A stretch of DNA of 64,000 nt from Oerskovia sp042887685 (GTDB lineage: Bacteria > Actinomycetota > Actinomycetes > Actinomycetales > Cellulomonadaceae), in NCBI RefSeq assembly GCF_042887685.1, contig NZ_JBHVOS010000009.1, forward strand, positions 1-64,000, written 5' to 3'. The position numbers and the translations under genes were made by a program. This document shows, piece after piece, positions 1 through 8,670 of this stretch. Position 1 is the stretch's first letter. Each line of letters opens with the position of its first letter. The notes under the pieces are model-generated. The model saw nothing but the letters and a program-made list of their open reading frames with translations, made no database searches and was not told the origin of the DNA.

Positions 1-60
1 AGGTAGACCTCCGGGAGGTCTACCTCGCGCACACGGGTCTACCTCGGCCAGCGGTCTACC
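1..60. repeat. Iterated GGTCTACC octamer with a 25-bp palindrome
   Basis: The octamer GGTCTACC occurs at 17-24, 36-43 and 53-60, and inverted as GGTAGACC at 2-9. Positions 1-25 form a palindrome with 12-bp arms around one central base. Spacing between direct copies is 19 and 17 bp. This could be a cluster of binding sites for the gene to the left, or degenerate repeat DNA; the window edge prevents a decision. Confidence 0.6.
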
Positions 61-72
61 GCGGAGACGGCC

Positions 73-111
73 GACGCCGGGGCGGGAGGTCAGCCCTCCT
101 GCCCCGGCGTC
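73..111 (-). terminator. Hairpin downstream of pepN
   Basis: Arms 73-89 and 95-111 pair over 17 bp with one mismatch and a 5-base loop, just beyond the pepN stop codon. No U-run follows, as is common for high-GC actinobacterial terminators. Confidence 0.65.
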
Positions 112-128
112 CGCCGTCCGTCAGACCG

Positions 129-2696
129 TCAGGCGTCGGCGCCCTGCGCCGTGAGCGCCCGCTCGACGCCCGCGAGGTTCTCGACGACCAACCGGCGCAG
201 CGCCGGGGCCGCGTCGGCGTGGGAGTCGAGCCACGCCTGCGTCGCGTCGCGCAGCCCGGCGTTCGCGAGCGGTGCGGGGTACAGGCCCACGACCAGCGTC
301 TCGGCGATGTGGTAGCTCCGCTCGGCCCACAGCGTGGTCAGCGAGGAGAAGTACTTCTCGACCAGGGGCGCCAGGACCGCGGGGTCGTTGACGTGCTGGA
401 AGCCCTGCGTCGTGGCGCGCACGATCGCGTTGGGGGCCTCGTCCGAGTCCACGAGCGACGCGAACGCGGCGAGCTTGGCCTCGGTCGTGGGGGCCGTCGC
501 GGTCGCGCGGGCCGCGGACTGCTGACCCGTGGCCGTGTGGTCCTGCGCGAGCGCGGCGTCGACCTCGGCCTGGTCCGCGCGGCCCAGGAGGACGAGGCCC
601 TCGAGGATCTCCCAGCGCAGGTCGGTGTCGATCTCGAGGCCCTCCAGGGCGACCGAGCCGTCGAGCAGACCGCGCAGCGCGTCGGCGTGCGCGGGCGTCG
701 AGGCGAGGTGCGCGAAGAACTTCACGAACTGGAACTGGGAGTCCGTGCCGGCCTGGGCCGACTGCGCGAGGCGCCACAGCTCGTCGCCCACGACCGCGAG
801 CGTCGCGGCCTGCTTGCCGGGCGTCACGTAGGACTTCGCGGCCAGCGCGAGCTGGTTGAGCGTCGTCCGGATCGTCGTGGACTCGGTCTCGCGGGCGATG
901 TTGCCCAGGACGAGGCGCACGTACTCGCTCGCCGGGGTCTCGCCGTCGCGCGTCGCGTCCCACACCGAGCCCCACACGAGCGAGCGCGCGAGCGGGTCGG
1001 TGATGTCGGCGAGGTGCTCGACGGCGACCGCGAGCGACGCCTCGTCGAGTCGGATCTTGGCGTACGCCAGGTCGTCGTCGTTGAGCAGGACGAGCTGCGG
1101 CCGGTCGAGGCCCGCGAGCTCGGGGACCTCGGTCCGCTCGCCGTCGACGTCGATCTCGACGCGGTGCTCGCGCACCAGGTTCCCGCCGACGACGTTGTAG
1201 AAGCCGATCGCGAGACGGTGCGGGCGGATCGTCGGGTAGTCGGCCGGGGCCTCCTGCAGCACCGCGAACGAGACGATGCGGCCGTGCGCGTCGAGCTCGA
1301 TCTCGGGTCGCAGCGTGTTGACGCCCGCGGTCTCGAGCCACAGGCGCGCCCACGAGCCGAGCTCGCGCCCGCTCGTGGCCTCGAGCTCGGTCAGGAGGTC
1401 GGTGAGCTCGGTGTTCTTGTACTCGTGCTTCTTGAAGTACTGCGCCACGCCCGCCATGAACGCGTCGATGCCGACCCAGGCGACGAGCTGCTTGAGGACC
1501 GAACCGCCCTTGGCGTACGTGATGCCGTCGAAGTTGACCTGCACGTCCTCGAGGTCGTTGATGGTCGCGACGATCGGGTGCGTCGAGGGGAGCTGGTCCT
1601 GCCGGTAGGCCCAGGACTTCTCCATGGCGGCGAACGTCGTCCAGGCCTCGTGCCACTCGGTGGCCTCGGCGGTCGCGAGGGTCGAGGCCCACTCCGCGAA
1701 GGACTCGTTGAGCCACAGGTCGTTCCACCACTTCATGGTGACCAGGTCGCCGAACCACATGTGCGCGAGCTCGTGCAGGACCGTCACGACGCGACGCTCC
1801 TTGATGGCGTCGGTGACCTTGGACCGGAAGACGTACGTCTCGGTGAACGTCACGGCACCGGCGTTCTCCATGGCCCCGGCGTTGAACTCGGGCACGAAGA
1901 GCTGGTCGTACTTCGCGAACGGGTACGGGTAGTCGAACTTCTCCTCGAAGAACGCGAAGCCCTGGCGGGTCTTCTCGAAGATGTAGTCGGCGTCGAGGTG
2001 CGGCGCGAGGGACTTGCGTGCGAACACGCCGAGCGGGATCACGCGGCCGTCCGAGGACGTGAGCTCGCTGCGCTCGACCACGTAGGGGCCCGCGACGATC
2101 GCGGTGATGTAGGTCGAGATGACCTGCGTGGGCTCGAACGTCCAGGTCGAGGCGTCCACGGCGGGGTCGGTCGCGTGGGCGGCGGGGACGGGCTCGGGCG
2201 TGGGCGAGTTGGACACGACCTGCCAGGCGGAGGGCGCCGTGACCGTGAACTGGAACGTGGCCTTGAGGTCGGGCTGCTCGAACGCGGCGAACACGCGGCG
2301 CGAGTCGGGGACCTCGAACTGGCTGTACAGGTAGACCTCGCCGTCGACCGGGTCGACGAAGCGGTGCAGGCCCTCGCCCGAGTTGGTGTAGGCGGCGTCG
2401 GCGACGACGCGGAGCTCGTTCTCCGCGGCGAGACCGTCGAGCTGGATGCGGGAGTCGGCGAAGACGCGGGCGACGTCGAGCGTCTCGCCGTTGAGCACGA
2501 CCTCACGCACGGCGGGTGCGATCAGGTCGATGAAGGTGCTCGCCCCGGGGGTCGCGGCGAACCGCACCACCGTGGTCGAGCCGAACGTCGTGGGTCCGGT
2601 CGTGAGGTCGAGGGCGACCTCGTAGGAACGGACGGTGACGACACCGGCGCGCTCGGCGGCTTCGGCGCGGGTGAGGTTCTCTCCGGGCACAAACAT
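129..2696 (-). CDS. pepN: Aminopeptidase N (M1 family zinc metallopeptidase)
   Basis: This 855-residue protein removes N-terminal amino acids from peptides in the cytoplasm. The M1 exopeptidase motif GAMEN lies near residue 275. The zinc motif HELAH is near 307-311, and the third zinc ligand is the Glu of NESFAEW near 330. The C-terminal half is the long helical ERAP1-like domain, and total length is normal for actinobacterial PepN. I start it at the ATG at 2696, which gives the N-terminus MFVPGENLTRAEA usual for this family; the open frame continues to 3179, but that stretch overlaps the divergent gene at 2884. It is a single gene, transcribed away from the DsbA-like gene. Confidence 0.95.
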   Translation of the reverse strand: MFVPGENLTRAEAAERAGVVTVRSYEVALDLTTGPTTFGSTTVVRFAATPGASTFIDLIAPAVREVVLNGETLDVARVFADSRIQLDGLAAENELRVVADAAYTNSGEGLHRFVDPVDGEVYLYSQFEVPDSRRVFAAFEQPDLKATFQFTVTAPSAWQVVSNSPTPEPVPAAHATDPAVDASTWTFEPTQVISTYITAIVAGPYVVERSELTSSDGRVIPLGVFARKSLAPHLDADYIFEKTRQGFAFFEEKFDYPYPFAKYDQLFVPEFNAGAMENAGAVTFTETYVFRSKVTDAIKERRVVTVLHELAHMWFGDLVTMKWWNDLWLNESFAEWASTLATAEATEWHEAWTTFAAMEKSWAYRQDQLPSTHPIVATINDLEDVQVNFDGITYAKGGSVLKQLVAWVGIDAFMAGVAQYFKKHEYKNTELTDLLTELEATSGRELGSWARLWLETAGVNTLRPEIELDAHGRIVSFAVLQEAPADYPTIRPHRLAIGFYNVVGGNLVREHRVEIDVDGERTEVPELAGLDRPQLVLLNDDDLAYAKIRLDEASLAVAVEHLADITDPLARSLVWGSVWDATRDGETPASEYVRLVLGNIARETESTTIRTTLNQLALAAKSYVTPGKQAATLAVVGDELWRLAQSAQAGTDSQFQFVKFFAHLASTPAHADALRGLLDGSVALEGLEIDTDLRWEILEGLVLLGRADQAEVDAALAQDHTATGQQSAARATATAPTTEAKLAAFASLVDSDEAPNAIVRATTQGFQHVNDPAVLAPLVEKYFSSLTTLWAERSYHIAETLVVGLYPAPLANAGLRDATQAWLDSHADAAPALRRLVVENLAGVERALTAQGADA

Positions 2697-2883
2697 CTCC
2701 TCAGTACGGATCGGGCTGGCCGGGTGGGCCGCGTCGATTCTCCCACGGGGCGTCCCGCGGGTCGCTGTGTTTGGCGCATCTTCCCGGGAACCGGAATGTC
2801 CGGGTCGCCGGGCGTGTTGAGCCTCCCGGGGCGCGGTCGCGCGCACCCGCCCGACCTTCCCACCCGCTGAGGAGACCTGCCCC

Positions 2884-3540
2884 GTGACTGCTGTGACGAC
2901 GTCGGACACCACGCGAGACCTGCACGCGAGCGACGCACCCGTGCGGACCGCCGACTTCTGGTTCGACCCGCTGTGCCCGTGGGCGTGGATGACGAGCCGG
3001 TGGATGGACGAGGTCTCGACGGTCCGCGACGTGAGCGTGCGCTGGCACGTCATGAGCCTGTCGGTCCTCAACGAGGGCCGCGAGCTGCCCGAGAAGTACC
3101 AGGACCTCATGGAGCGCGGCTGGGGCCCGGTCCGCGTCGTGGTCGCGGCGCAGCAGGAGCACGGTGACGAGGTCGTCAAGCCGCTCTACGACGCGATCGG
3201 CACGCGTCTGCACCCGGGCGGGCGCAGCGACTTCGACGCGGTGATCGCCGAGGCGCTCGCCGAGGTCGGCCTGCCCGCGTCGCTCGCGGAGCACGCGACG
3301 AGCGACCGCTACGACGCCGAGCTGCGCGCCTCGCACGCCGAGGGCATCTCGCGCGTGGGCGAGGACGTGGGGACGCCCGTCGTCGCGTTCGGCGACGTCG
3401 CGTTCTTCGGCCCGGTCGTGACGCCCGCGCCCAAGGGCGAGGACGCGGGCCGGCTGTGGGACGGGTGCGTCCTGGTCGCCTCGACCCCGGGCTTCTTCGA
3501 GCTCAAGCGCACGCGCACGCAGGGCCCGGTCTTCGACTGA
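2884..3540 (+). CDS. DsbA-family oxidoreductase, Rv2466c/mycoredoxin-2 type
   Basis: This 218-residue thioredoxin-fold protein resembles the mycothiol-dependent nitroreductase Rv2466c of Mycobacterium tuberculosis, which acts in oxidative stress defence and activates nitro prodrugs. The N-terminal signature FWFDPLCPWAW (residues 25-35) aligns with the active-site region, but here the motif is CPWA, so only the first cysteine is present. A cis-Pro loop (GTPVVAF) and a C-terminal FELKRTRTQGPVFD segment follow. The start is the GTG at 2884, with a GAGGAG ribosome site about 9 bases upstream. It diverges from pepN across 187 bp. The single cysteine suggests a monothiol mechanism using mycothiol; substrate unknown. 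Confidence 0.85.
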   Translation: MTAVTTSDTTRDLHASDAPVRTADFWFDPLCPWAWMTSRWMDEVSTVRDVSVRWHVMSLSVLNEGRELPEKYQDLMERGWGPVRVVVAAQQEHGDEVVKPLYDAIGTRLHPGGRSDFDAVIAEALAEVGLPASLAEHATSDRYDAELRASHAEGISRVGEDVGTPVVAFGDVAFFGPVVTPAPKGEDAGRLWDGCVLVASTPGFFELKRTRTQGPVFD

Positions 3541-3601
3541 CCGCCGCCTGACCGCCGCCTGACCACCGGCCCCCGGCCGGCGCACCGGCACCGCCCTGCC
3601 C

Positions 3602-3639
3602 GACGGCGCATCCTCGCTCCCGCGCGAGGGTGCGCCGTC
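3602..3639 (+). terminator. Hairpin after the DsbA-like gene
   Basis: Arms 3602-3617 and 3624-3639 form a 16-bp stem (one G-T wobble) with a 6-base loop, 60 bases after the stop codon and 60 before the next start. Confidence 0.65.
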
Positions 3640-3699
3640 CGCACGCCGGGCGCGGGACGACGACCCGGGTGCCCCGACCGGCGTGGAAGGATCGACGCC

Positions 3700-4170
3700 A
3701 TGGCCACCTGGAAGCAGCTCGTCGACGACGCCCCCGACCTCGCCGCCCGCGTGCGCTCCCGCTTCGAGGCCGCCCGTCGGCACGTCCTGGCGACCAGGAC
3801 GCTCACGGGCTCGCCGCGCGTCAGCGGGACCGAGGTCGGGTTCTGGGAGGACGACGTGTGGATCGGTTCCACGTCACGTTCGGGCAGGTCGATGGACCTG
3901 CTCGTCGACCCACGGTTCGTGCTCCACTCGAACCCGGGCGACGGGTCGCGGACGGACGGGGACGTCAAGGTCGACGGGACGGTCCGCACCGCTCCCCAGG
4001 ACGACCCCGGCCGGTCGGCGGTCCTGGCCGCGACCGGTGGCACCGAGCCGTTCCAGCTCTTCTGGCTCGACCTGTCCCGGGTCGAGCTCACCACGGTCGT
4101 GGCCGGTGCGACGCGGGTCGAGACCTGGCGTCCCGGCGCGGGGACGGACGTCGTCGAGCAGCGGGACTGA
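3700..4170 (+). CDS. Pyridoxamine 5'-phosphate oxidase-like (PPOX) family protein
   Basis: This 156-residue protein has the split beta-barrel pattern of the PPOX/flavin-binding superfamily. RTLTGSPRVSGTEVGFWEDDVWIG matches the start of the barrel, and MDLLVDPRFVLHSNP plus DVKVDGTVR match the usual cofactor-binding strands. These proteins bind FMN, F420 or haem. The residues that would choose between them cannot be assigned by eye, so the activity is unknown. The ATG at 3700 gives a family-typical N-terminus with the helix WKQLVDDAPDLAARVRSRFEAA. It stands alone between two hairpins. Confidence 0.75.
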   Translation: MATWKQLVDDAPDLAARVRSRFEAARRHVLATRTLTGSPRVSGTEVGFWEDDVWIGSTSRSGRSMDLLVDPRFVLHSNPGDGSRTDGDVKVDGTVRTAPQDDPGRSAVLAATGGTEPFQLFWLDLSRVELTTVVAGATRVETWRPGAGTDVVEQRD

Positions 4171-4334
4171 CGTCGAGCCCGGACGCCGGCGAGGGCTCGG
4201 TGGAACCGACCTCACGTCGGGGGCATACGGGACCGATCGGACAGGGGTGCGGTTCGACCGAGGCGGGACGGCCGTGCAATGCTGCGTACTTCTGCCCCGA
4301 AACTGCGGGGTCCGAGTCCCCCTGAGGAGCTGTG

Positions 4335-5465
4335 ATGTCCGGCAACGCCCCCGTGCCTCCGCCGCCCCCGCACTCCGAGCCTGCCCAGCAGCCTCCGGCC
4401 TTCCAGCCCCGGTCGCAGCAGCCCGCGACCCCGCCTGCCCCCGTGCCGGCAGCCCCCGACCAGCAGGCCACGGCGTACCAGCCCGTGCAGCCCGCGTACG
4501 GTCAGGACCAGGCGACGGCCTACCAGCCGGCGCAGCCCGCGTACGGTCAGGACCAGGCCACCGCCTACCAGCCGGCGCAGCCCGCGTACGGTCAGGACCA
4601 GGCCACGGCGTACCAGCCTGCGCAGCCCGCGTACCAGCCGCCGGCCTACCAGCAGCAGCCTGCGCAGCCCGCGTACCAGGCGCCGCCGCCCGCCTTCGCG
4701 CCCGGCAGCGGACAGCAGGCCGCCTACCAGGCGCAGCCGGCTGCGCCGCAGCCCGCGTACGCCCCGCAGCAGGCGGCCCAGCCGCAGTACGCGGCCCAGC
4801 CCCAGTACGCCGCCCAGCAGCCCCCGCAGCAGGCCTACCAGCCCGCGTACGCCGAGCAGCCGGCAGCGGCCGCCCCGGGCGGCGGCCCGGGCCGTGGTGG
4901 GGACGGACGCCCGGGAAAGGGCGGTCGTCGGCTCAGCCCCGGGTGGATCGCGTTCATCGCGCTCGACGTGATCCTGGTCGGTATCGTCATCGCGTTCGCG
5001 ATCAACCTCGCCGGTGGTGCCTCCGGCCAGGCTCCTGCCGAGGGCCCCGGCACGTCGGCCGAGGCGCCGGCCCCGACCCCCGACGCCCCCGCAGAGGGCC
5101 CTGGTCCGGTCGCCGTCACGGGCGAGTCGGTGACCAGCCCCAGCCGGAACATCACGTGCACGATCGGTGAGCAGGGTGTCTCGTGCGGCATCGCGGAGCT
5201 CGCGAGCCAGCCCGCGCCGGTGGACGGGTGCACCGGCACCACGGGCTACCTGGTGACGCTCACGGCGGACGGCGTCGAGATCCCGTGCGTCCCGACCGCG
5301 GACCAGCCGAAGAAGGCGGGGGACGACGTCGCCGTGCTCGACTACGACCAGTCCAAGACCGTCGGGTCGTTCACGTGCACGAGCTCCAAGTCCGGCATGC
5401 GCTGCACCGACAGCGAGACCGGCAAGGGGTTCAACGTGGCCAAGGCGGGTCTCTCCTCGTTCTGA
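4335..5465 (+). CDS. Membrane protein with a Tyr/Gln/Ala/Pro repeat domain and an exported C-terminal domain
   Basis: 376 residues in three parts. Residues 1-185 are low complexity; a 15-residue unit (QPAYGQDQATAYQPA) occurs three times in succession, followed by degenerate PAYQ units. Residues about 204-226 (WIAFIALDVILVGIVIAF) form one membrane segment, preceded by a basic cluster (GKGGRRLSPG), so the repeat region should be cytoplasmic and the C-terminal part outside. The outer domain has six cysteines (CTIG, SCGIA, DGCTG, PCVP, TCTSS, RCTD), probably disulfide-bonded. I chose the ATG at 4335, seven bases after GAGGAG; a GTG lies one codon upstream. Function unrecognised. Confidence 0.8.
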   Translation: MSGNAPVPPPPPHSEPAQQPPAFQPRSQQPATPPAPVPAAPDQQATAYQPVQPAYGQDQATAYQPAQPAYGQDQATAYQPAQPAYGQDQATAYQPAQPAYQPPAYQQQPAQPAYQAPPPAFAPGSGQQAAYQAQPAAPQPAYAPQQAAQPQYAAQPQYAAQQPPQQAYQPAYAEQPAAAAPGGGPGRGGDGRPGKGGRRLSPGWIAFIALDVILVGIVIAFAINLAGGASGQAPAEGPGTSAEAPAPTPDAPAEGPGPVAVTGESVTSPSRNITCTIGEQGVSCGIAELASQPAPVDGCTGTTGYLVTLTADGVEIPCVPTADQPKKAGDDVAVLDYDQSKTVGSFTCTSSKSGMRCTDSETGKGFNVAKAGLSSF

Positions 5466-5492
5466 GCAGGCAGAGCTCGCGGCTCGCTCCTT

Positions 5493-5549
5493 CCCGACGG
5501 CGTCGCTCGCCCGGGTGCACCACGCACCTGGGCGGGCGGTGCCGTCGGG
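5493..5549 (+). terminator. Two-part hairpin after the repeat membrane protein
   Basis: An outer 9-bp stem (5493-5501 with 5541-5549) encloses a second stem (CGCCC/GGGCG and GGTGC/GCACC). It lies 28 bases after the stop codon and 110 before the next start. Confidence 0.6.
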
Positions 5550-5661
5550 CGTCTCGGGGAGGACCCGGGACGCCGCCGCGGACACGAACCGACCACTCAG
5601 CGGTCTCAGGGCCCGCGCGCCGGAACGGTGGGCAGAATGGTGGCGGAGGGAGACGCCCCAC

Positions 5662-8274
5662 ATGCCCAAGCCCGTCCCCGGGTCCGCACCCGCGACCCAC
5701 CCTGAGCCCTCGCCGGTCCGTCCCACCAAGGACGACGTCGTGCTCCACGCCCGCCACCTCGAGCAGGTCCTGGGATACCTGCGCGACGGCACCAACGTCA
5801 ACGTGGTCGGCATGCGCTCCTCGGGCCGCTCGGCGCTCGTGCGCCGCGTCATCGAGAGGCTCAACGCCGGCGGTTCCTCGGTGACCCGCATCTGCGGGGT
5901 CCGCGCGCTGCAGGACCGTCCGCTGAGCGCGCTCGCGGTCGCAGGGGTGCAGATCGCCACCACCCCCGGGCAGCTGCCGGCCCTCAGCTCCGCCGTCGGC
6001 TCGCTCGAGGTGCTGCTGTCCGCCCGCCCCTCCGTGCTCGTCATCGACGACGCCGACGACCTGGACCCCACGACGGTCGGAGCGATCGTCGCCGTCCACT
6101 CGCGCGCCCGGACACCGGTGCTCACCACGTCCCGCCCGGGCGGCCGCCGCCAGCCGGGCACGAGCGCCCTGACGGCCGAGCTGCAGCCCGGAGCGCGCGT
6201 CACGCTCGCCCCGCTGCGGTTCGAGGGGGTCCACACCCTGGTCCACGACCTGCTCGGCGGCGCCGTCGACCCGGCGACGGTCGCGCGGGTCGCGGCCAAG
6301 TCGGGAGGGCTGCCCGGCCTCGTCGCGGCCATCGTCGACACGGGCCGCCGGGAGAACCGGATCGTCCAGCGCGACGGGCTCTGGGTCACGCGGGACAGCC
6401 TCTGGACGACCGCGATGTCGCAGTCCGTCGAGCCCTTCCTCACCGACATCGACGACGCCGGGCTCGATGCCGTGACCCTGCTGTCCTTCGCCGGGACCCT
6501 GCCCCTGCGCACGGCACAGCGCATGGTGGCGCCCGACACCCTCGCGTCGCTCGACGACGCCGGGCTGCTGCAGGTCCTGGCCGACGGGGACGAGCCGGTC
6601 GTGGGCGTGTTCCCGCCGCTCGTCGCCGAGTTCATCACCCACGAGGGGGCGACGATGCGCAACCTCCTGGCCCGGGACCGGCTCGCCGAGGTCGACCGGC
6701 ACGTCGTCCCGGTGGTGCCCGTGGGGGGCGAGGAGGCCGCGGGCGGGCCTCTCGAGGCGCGGCTCCTCGCGCAGCACTGGACCGCCGAGCGCGTCGCCCG
6801 ACGGGTCGCCTGGGAGCAGGACCCGACCCCCGGGGCCGCGGTCGCGCTCCTGGAGTCGGTCGTCCTCACCGCAGGAGCCCACCACGAGGTGGAGGCCGTC
6901 CTGCAGGGCACGTCCTGCGAGGGCACCGCGCTCGAGCGTGCCCGGCTCGTGGCGTGGACCGCGACCCACCGCGCCCTGTCGTCGGGCACGGCCGCCGACG
7001 CCCTGGACGGCCTCGCCCGGCACCGTGGCACGCTGCCGGGCTGCGAGAGCCTGCTCGACGCGGCGGCGATCGACATCAACCTCCTGGTCGGCGGGGTTCC
7101 CGCCGCCGATCTCGACGCCGCGGCACCGCCGGCCGACGACGAGCCCGTGGCCCGTGCTGCCCTCCTCGTGAGCCGGGCCGCGGCCGCGCTCGCAGCCGGT
7201 CGCCCGACCCGCGCCGACGAGCTGCTCGACGCCGTCCCGGACGTGGACGGACGCCAGGAGCACGTCGCCTCGCTGCGCGCCCTGTCCAGGCTGCTGGCCT
7301 GCGACGTGCGCGGCGCGGTCGACGACGCTCTCGCCGGGGTCGAGCGCGCCCGTCGCGACCTGGCGCCGGAGGCGCTGCACGAGCACGCGTACGTCGCGGG
7401 CTACGGGATGCAGCTGCAGGGGCGGGTCGTGGAGCTCGACGAGCTCACGTCGTCGGTCCTGGCCCTCGGCACGGCGCCACGGCATCTGCCGCACGTCCAG
7501 GCCGCGCTGCTGACCTTCGCCGCGAACGCGGCGGAGTGGCAGGGCAGGCGGGACTACGCCCGCACCACGGCCCTGCAGGCCTCGGCGCTGCGCGGGCCGC
7601 GTGGTCCGCACCCGTGGATGGCCGCGGACCTGCTCACGGCGCTCCTGCACGACCCCGACGACGACGCGGCCGCCGACGCGGTCTGGCAGGTCGCCCTGGA
7701 GCGGGCCGAGGCCGGGTTCCTCGCCGCCGCGGTGACGGCCGGCGTGCGGGCCGTCGAACGGTCACCGTCGGTCGAGCGGGCCGAGCAGGTGGCCGCCATG
7801 GCATCGACCTGTGACGCGCCCTTGCTCGGCCTGCTCGCCGACTACGCCGTCGCGATCGCGTCGGCCGACGAGGAGCAGCTCGCGGTGCAGGAGTCCGCGC
7901 TGTACCGGGCGGGCCTGCGCCAGTTCGCCGTGCGCACCGCGGTCGCCCGGTCCGTCCTCCTGCTCGAGGCGGGCGAGGCGCGGGCCGCGCTCGAGCACGC
8001 CGACTCCGCATGGAGCCAGGCAGGCCTGCGTGGACGAGACCTGTGCGGCCTGTTCGCACCGCTCGACCGCGCGGTCAACCTCACGGTGCGCGAGCGCGAG
8101 GTGGCCGTGCTCGTCGCCCGCGGGTACTCGATGCCGGAGATCGCCGCACGGATGGTGCTCAGCGTCCGCACGGTCGAGAACCACGTCTTCAGCGCCAGCC
8201 ACAAGGTCGGCGCGGACGGTCGCGAGGGACTGGCGCGCGCGGCGCGCACCTGGCTCACGTGCGGCCAGCGCTGA
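5662..8274 (+). CDS. Large LuxR-family transcriptional regulator with an AAA-type ATPase domain
   Basis: This 870-residue protein has the LAL/MalT-like architecture. A P-loop-like segment (GMRSSGRS, residues 50-57) has Arg in place of the Walker A lysine. A Walker B segment (VLVIDDADD) lies near 125-133. A long alpha-helical, alanine-rich middle resembles TPR repeats, and a LuxR helix-turn-helix (LTVREREVAVLVARGYSMPEIAARM) occupies 808-865. The start is the ATG at 5662, behind GGAGGGAG; the frame is open 147 bases further up but without a site. It is convergent with the fix operon, so it is a neighbour rather than a proven regulator of it. The ligand is unknown. Confidence 0.85.
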   Translation: MPKPVPGSAPATHPEPSPVRPTKDDVVLHARHLEQVLGYLRDGTNVNVVGMRSSGRSALVRRVIERLNAGGSSVTRICGVRALQDRPLSALAVAGVQIATTPGQLPALSSAVGSLEVLLSARPSVLVIDDADDLDPTTVGAIVAVHSRARTPVLTTSRPGGRRQPGTSALTAELQPGARVTLAPLRFEGVHTLVHDLLGGAVDPATVARVAAKSGGLPGLVAAIVDTGRRENRIVQRDGLWVTRDSLWTTAMSQSVEPFLTDIDDAGLDAVTLLSFAGTLPLRTAQRMVAPDTLASLDDAGLLQVLADGDEPVVGVFPPLVAEFITHEGATMRNLLARDRLAEVDRHVVPVVPVGGEEAAGGPLEARLLAQHWTAERVARRVAWEQDPTPGAAVALLESVVLTAGAHHEVEAVLQGTSCEGTALERARLVAWTATHRALSSGTAADALDGLARHRGTLPGCESLLDAAAIDINLLVGGVPAADLDAAAPPADDEPVARAALLVSRAAAALAAGRPTRADELLDAVPDVDGRQEHVASLRALSRLLACDVRGAVDDALAGVERARRDLAPEALHEHAYVAGYGMQLQGRVVELDELTSSVLALGTAPRHLPHVQAALLTFAANAAEWQGRRDYARTTALQASALRGPRGPHPWMAADLLTALLHDPDDDAAADAVWQVALERAEAGFLAAAVTAGVRAVERSPSVERAEQVAAMASTCDAPLLGLLADYAVAIASADEEQLAVQESALYRAGLRQFAVRTAVARSVLLLEAGEARAALEHADSAWSQAGLRGRDLCGLFAPLDRAVNLTVREREVAVLVARGYSMPEIAARMVLSVRTVENHVFSASHKVGADGREGLARAARTWLTCGQR

Positions 8275-8296
8275 CGTCCGCGCACGGGGGCGGCGG

Positions 8297-8335
8297 GGTG
8301 GTCCGGGCGGGCCGCCCGAGGGCGCCCGGACCACC
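8297..8335. terminator. Bidirectional hairpin between luxR-like gene and fixX
   Basis: Arms 8297-8309 and 8323-8335 pair perfectly over 13 bp. It lies in the 75-bp gap between two converging stop codons and can serve both transcripts. Confidence 0.65.
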
Positions 8336-8349
8336 TGGTCCGCGACGGC

Positions 8350-8670
8350 TCAGCCCTCGCGGAGCGAGATTCCCATGCCGCCGCGCGGGTAGCGCCAGGT
8401 GAGCACCCCGGGCTCGGCCACCGCGGCGCAGGCGCCGCACTCGAAGCAGGCGGCGTACTCGACGGAGATCGTCCCGTCGGCCTCCTCCGCGTAGACCTTG
8501 GCCGGGCAGATCGCGACCAGCCGTCGCGCGCACCCCGTGGAGCGGGCGAGGTCCTGGTCGACCTGGATGTGGCTCTCCTCCTCGTCGGTCTCGTAGCGGT
8601 TGCCGGCCAGGCGCTCGGCCACGGTCCCGACCTTGAGCCCCCGGGTCCCGGACCCAGTCGTCGTCGTCAC
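8350..8670 (-). CDS. fixX: Ferredoxin-like protein FixX
   Basis: 106 residues, about the length of E. coli FixX. Three of the [4Fe-4S] cysteines are in CFECGAC and the fourth is in the CPAKVY segment; the C-terminus WRYPRGGMGISLREG matches the WEYPRGTFGVEFRYG end of E. coli FixX. It should accept electrons from FixC and pass them onward in the FixABCX chain. The GTG start at 8670 overlaps the fixC stop (GTGA), indicating translational coupling. It is the last gene of the operon. Confidence 0.93.
   Translation of the reverse strand: MTTTTGSGTRGLKVGTVAERLAGNRYETDEEESHIQVDQDLARSTGCARRLVAICPAKVYAEEADGTISVEYAACFECGACAAVAEPGVLTWRYPRGGMGISLREG

Noticed and set aside
219..2870. 883-codon open frame antisense to pepN
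   Set aside because: It is Arg/Gly/Glu-rich with no domain, a by-product of high GC; the opposite strand has a complete M1 peptidase.
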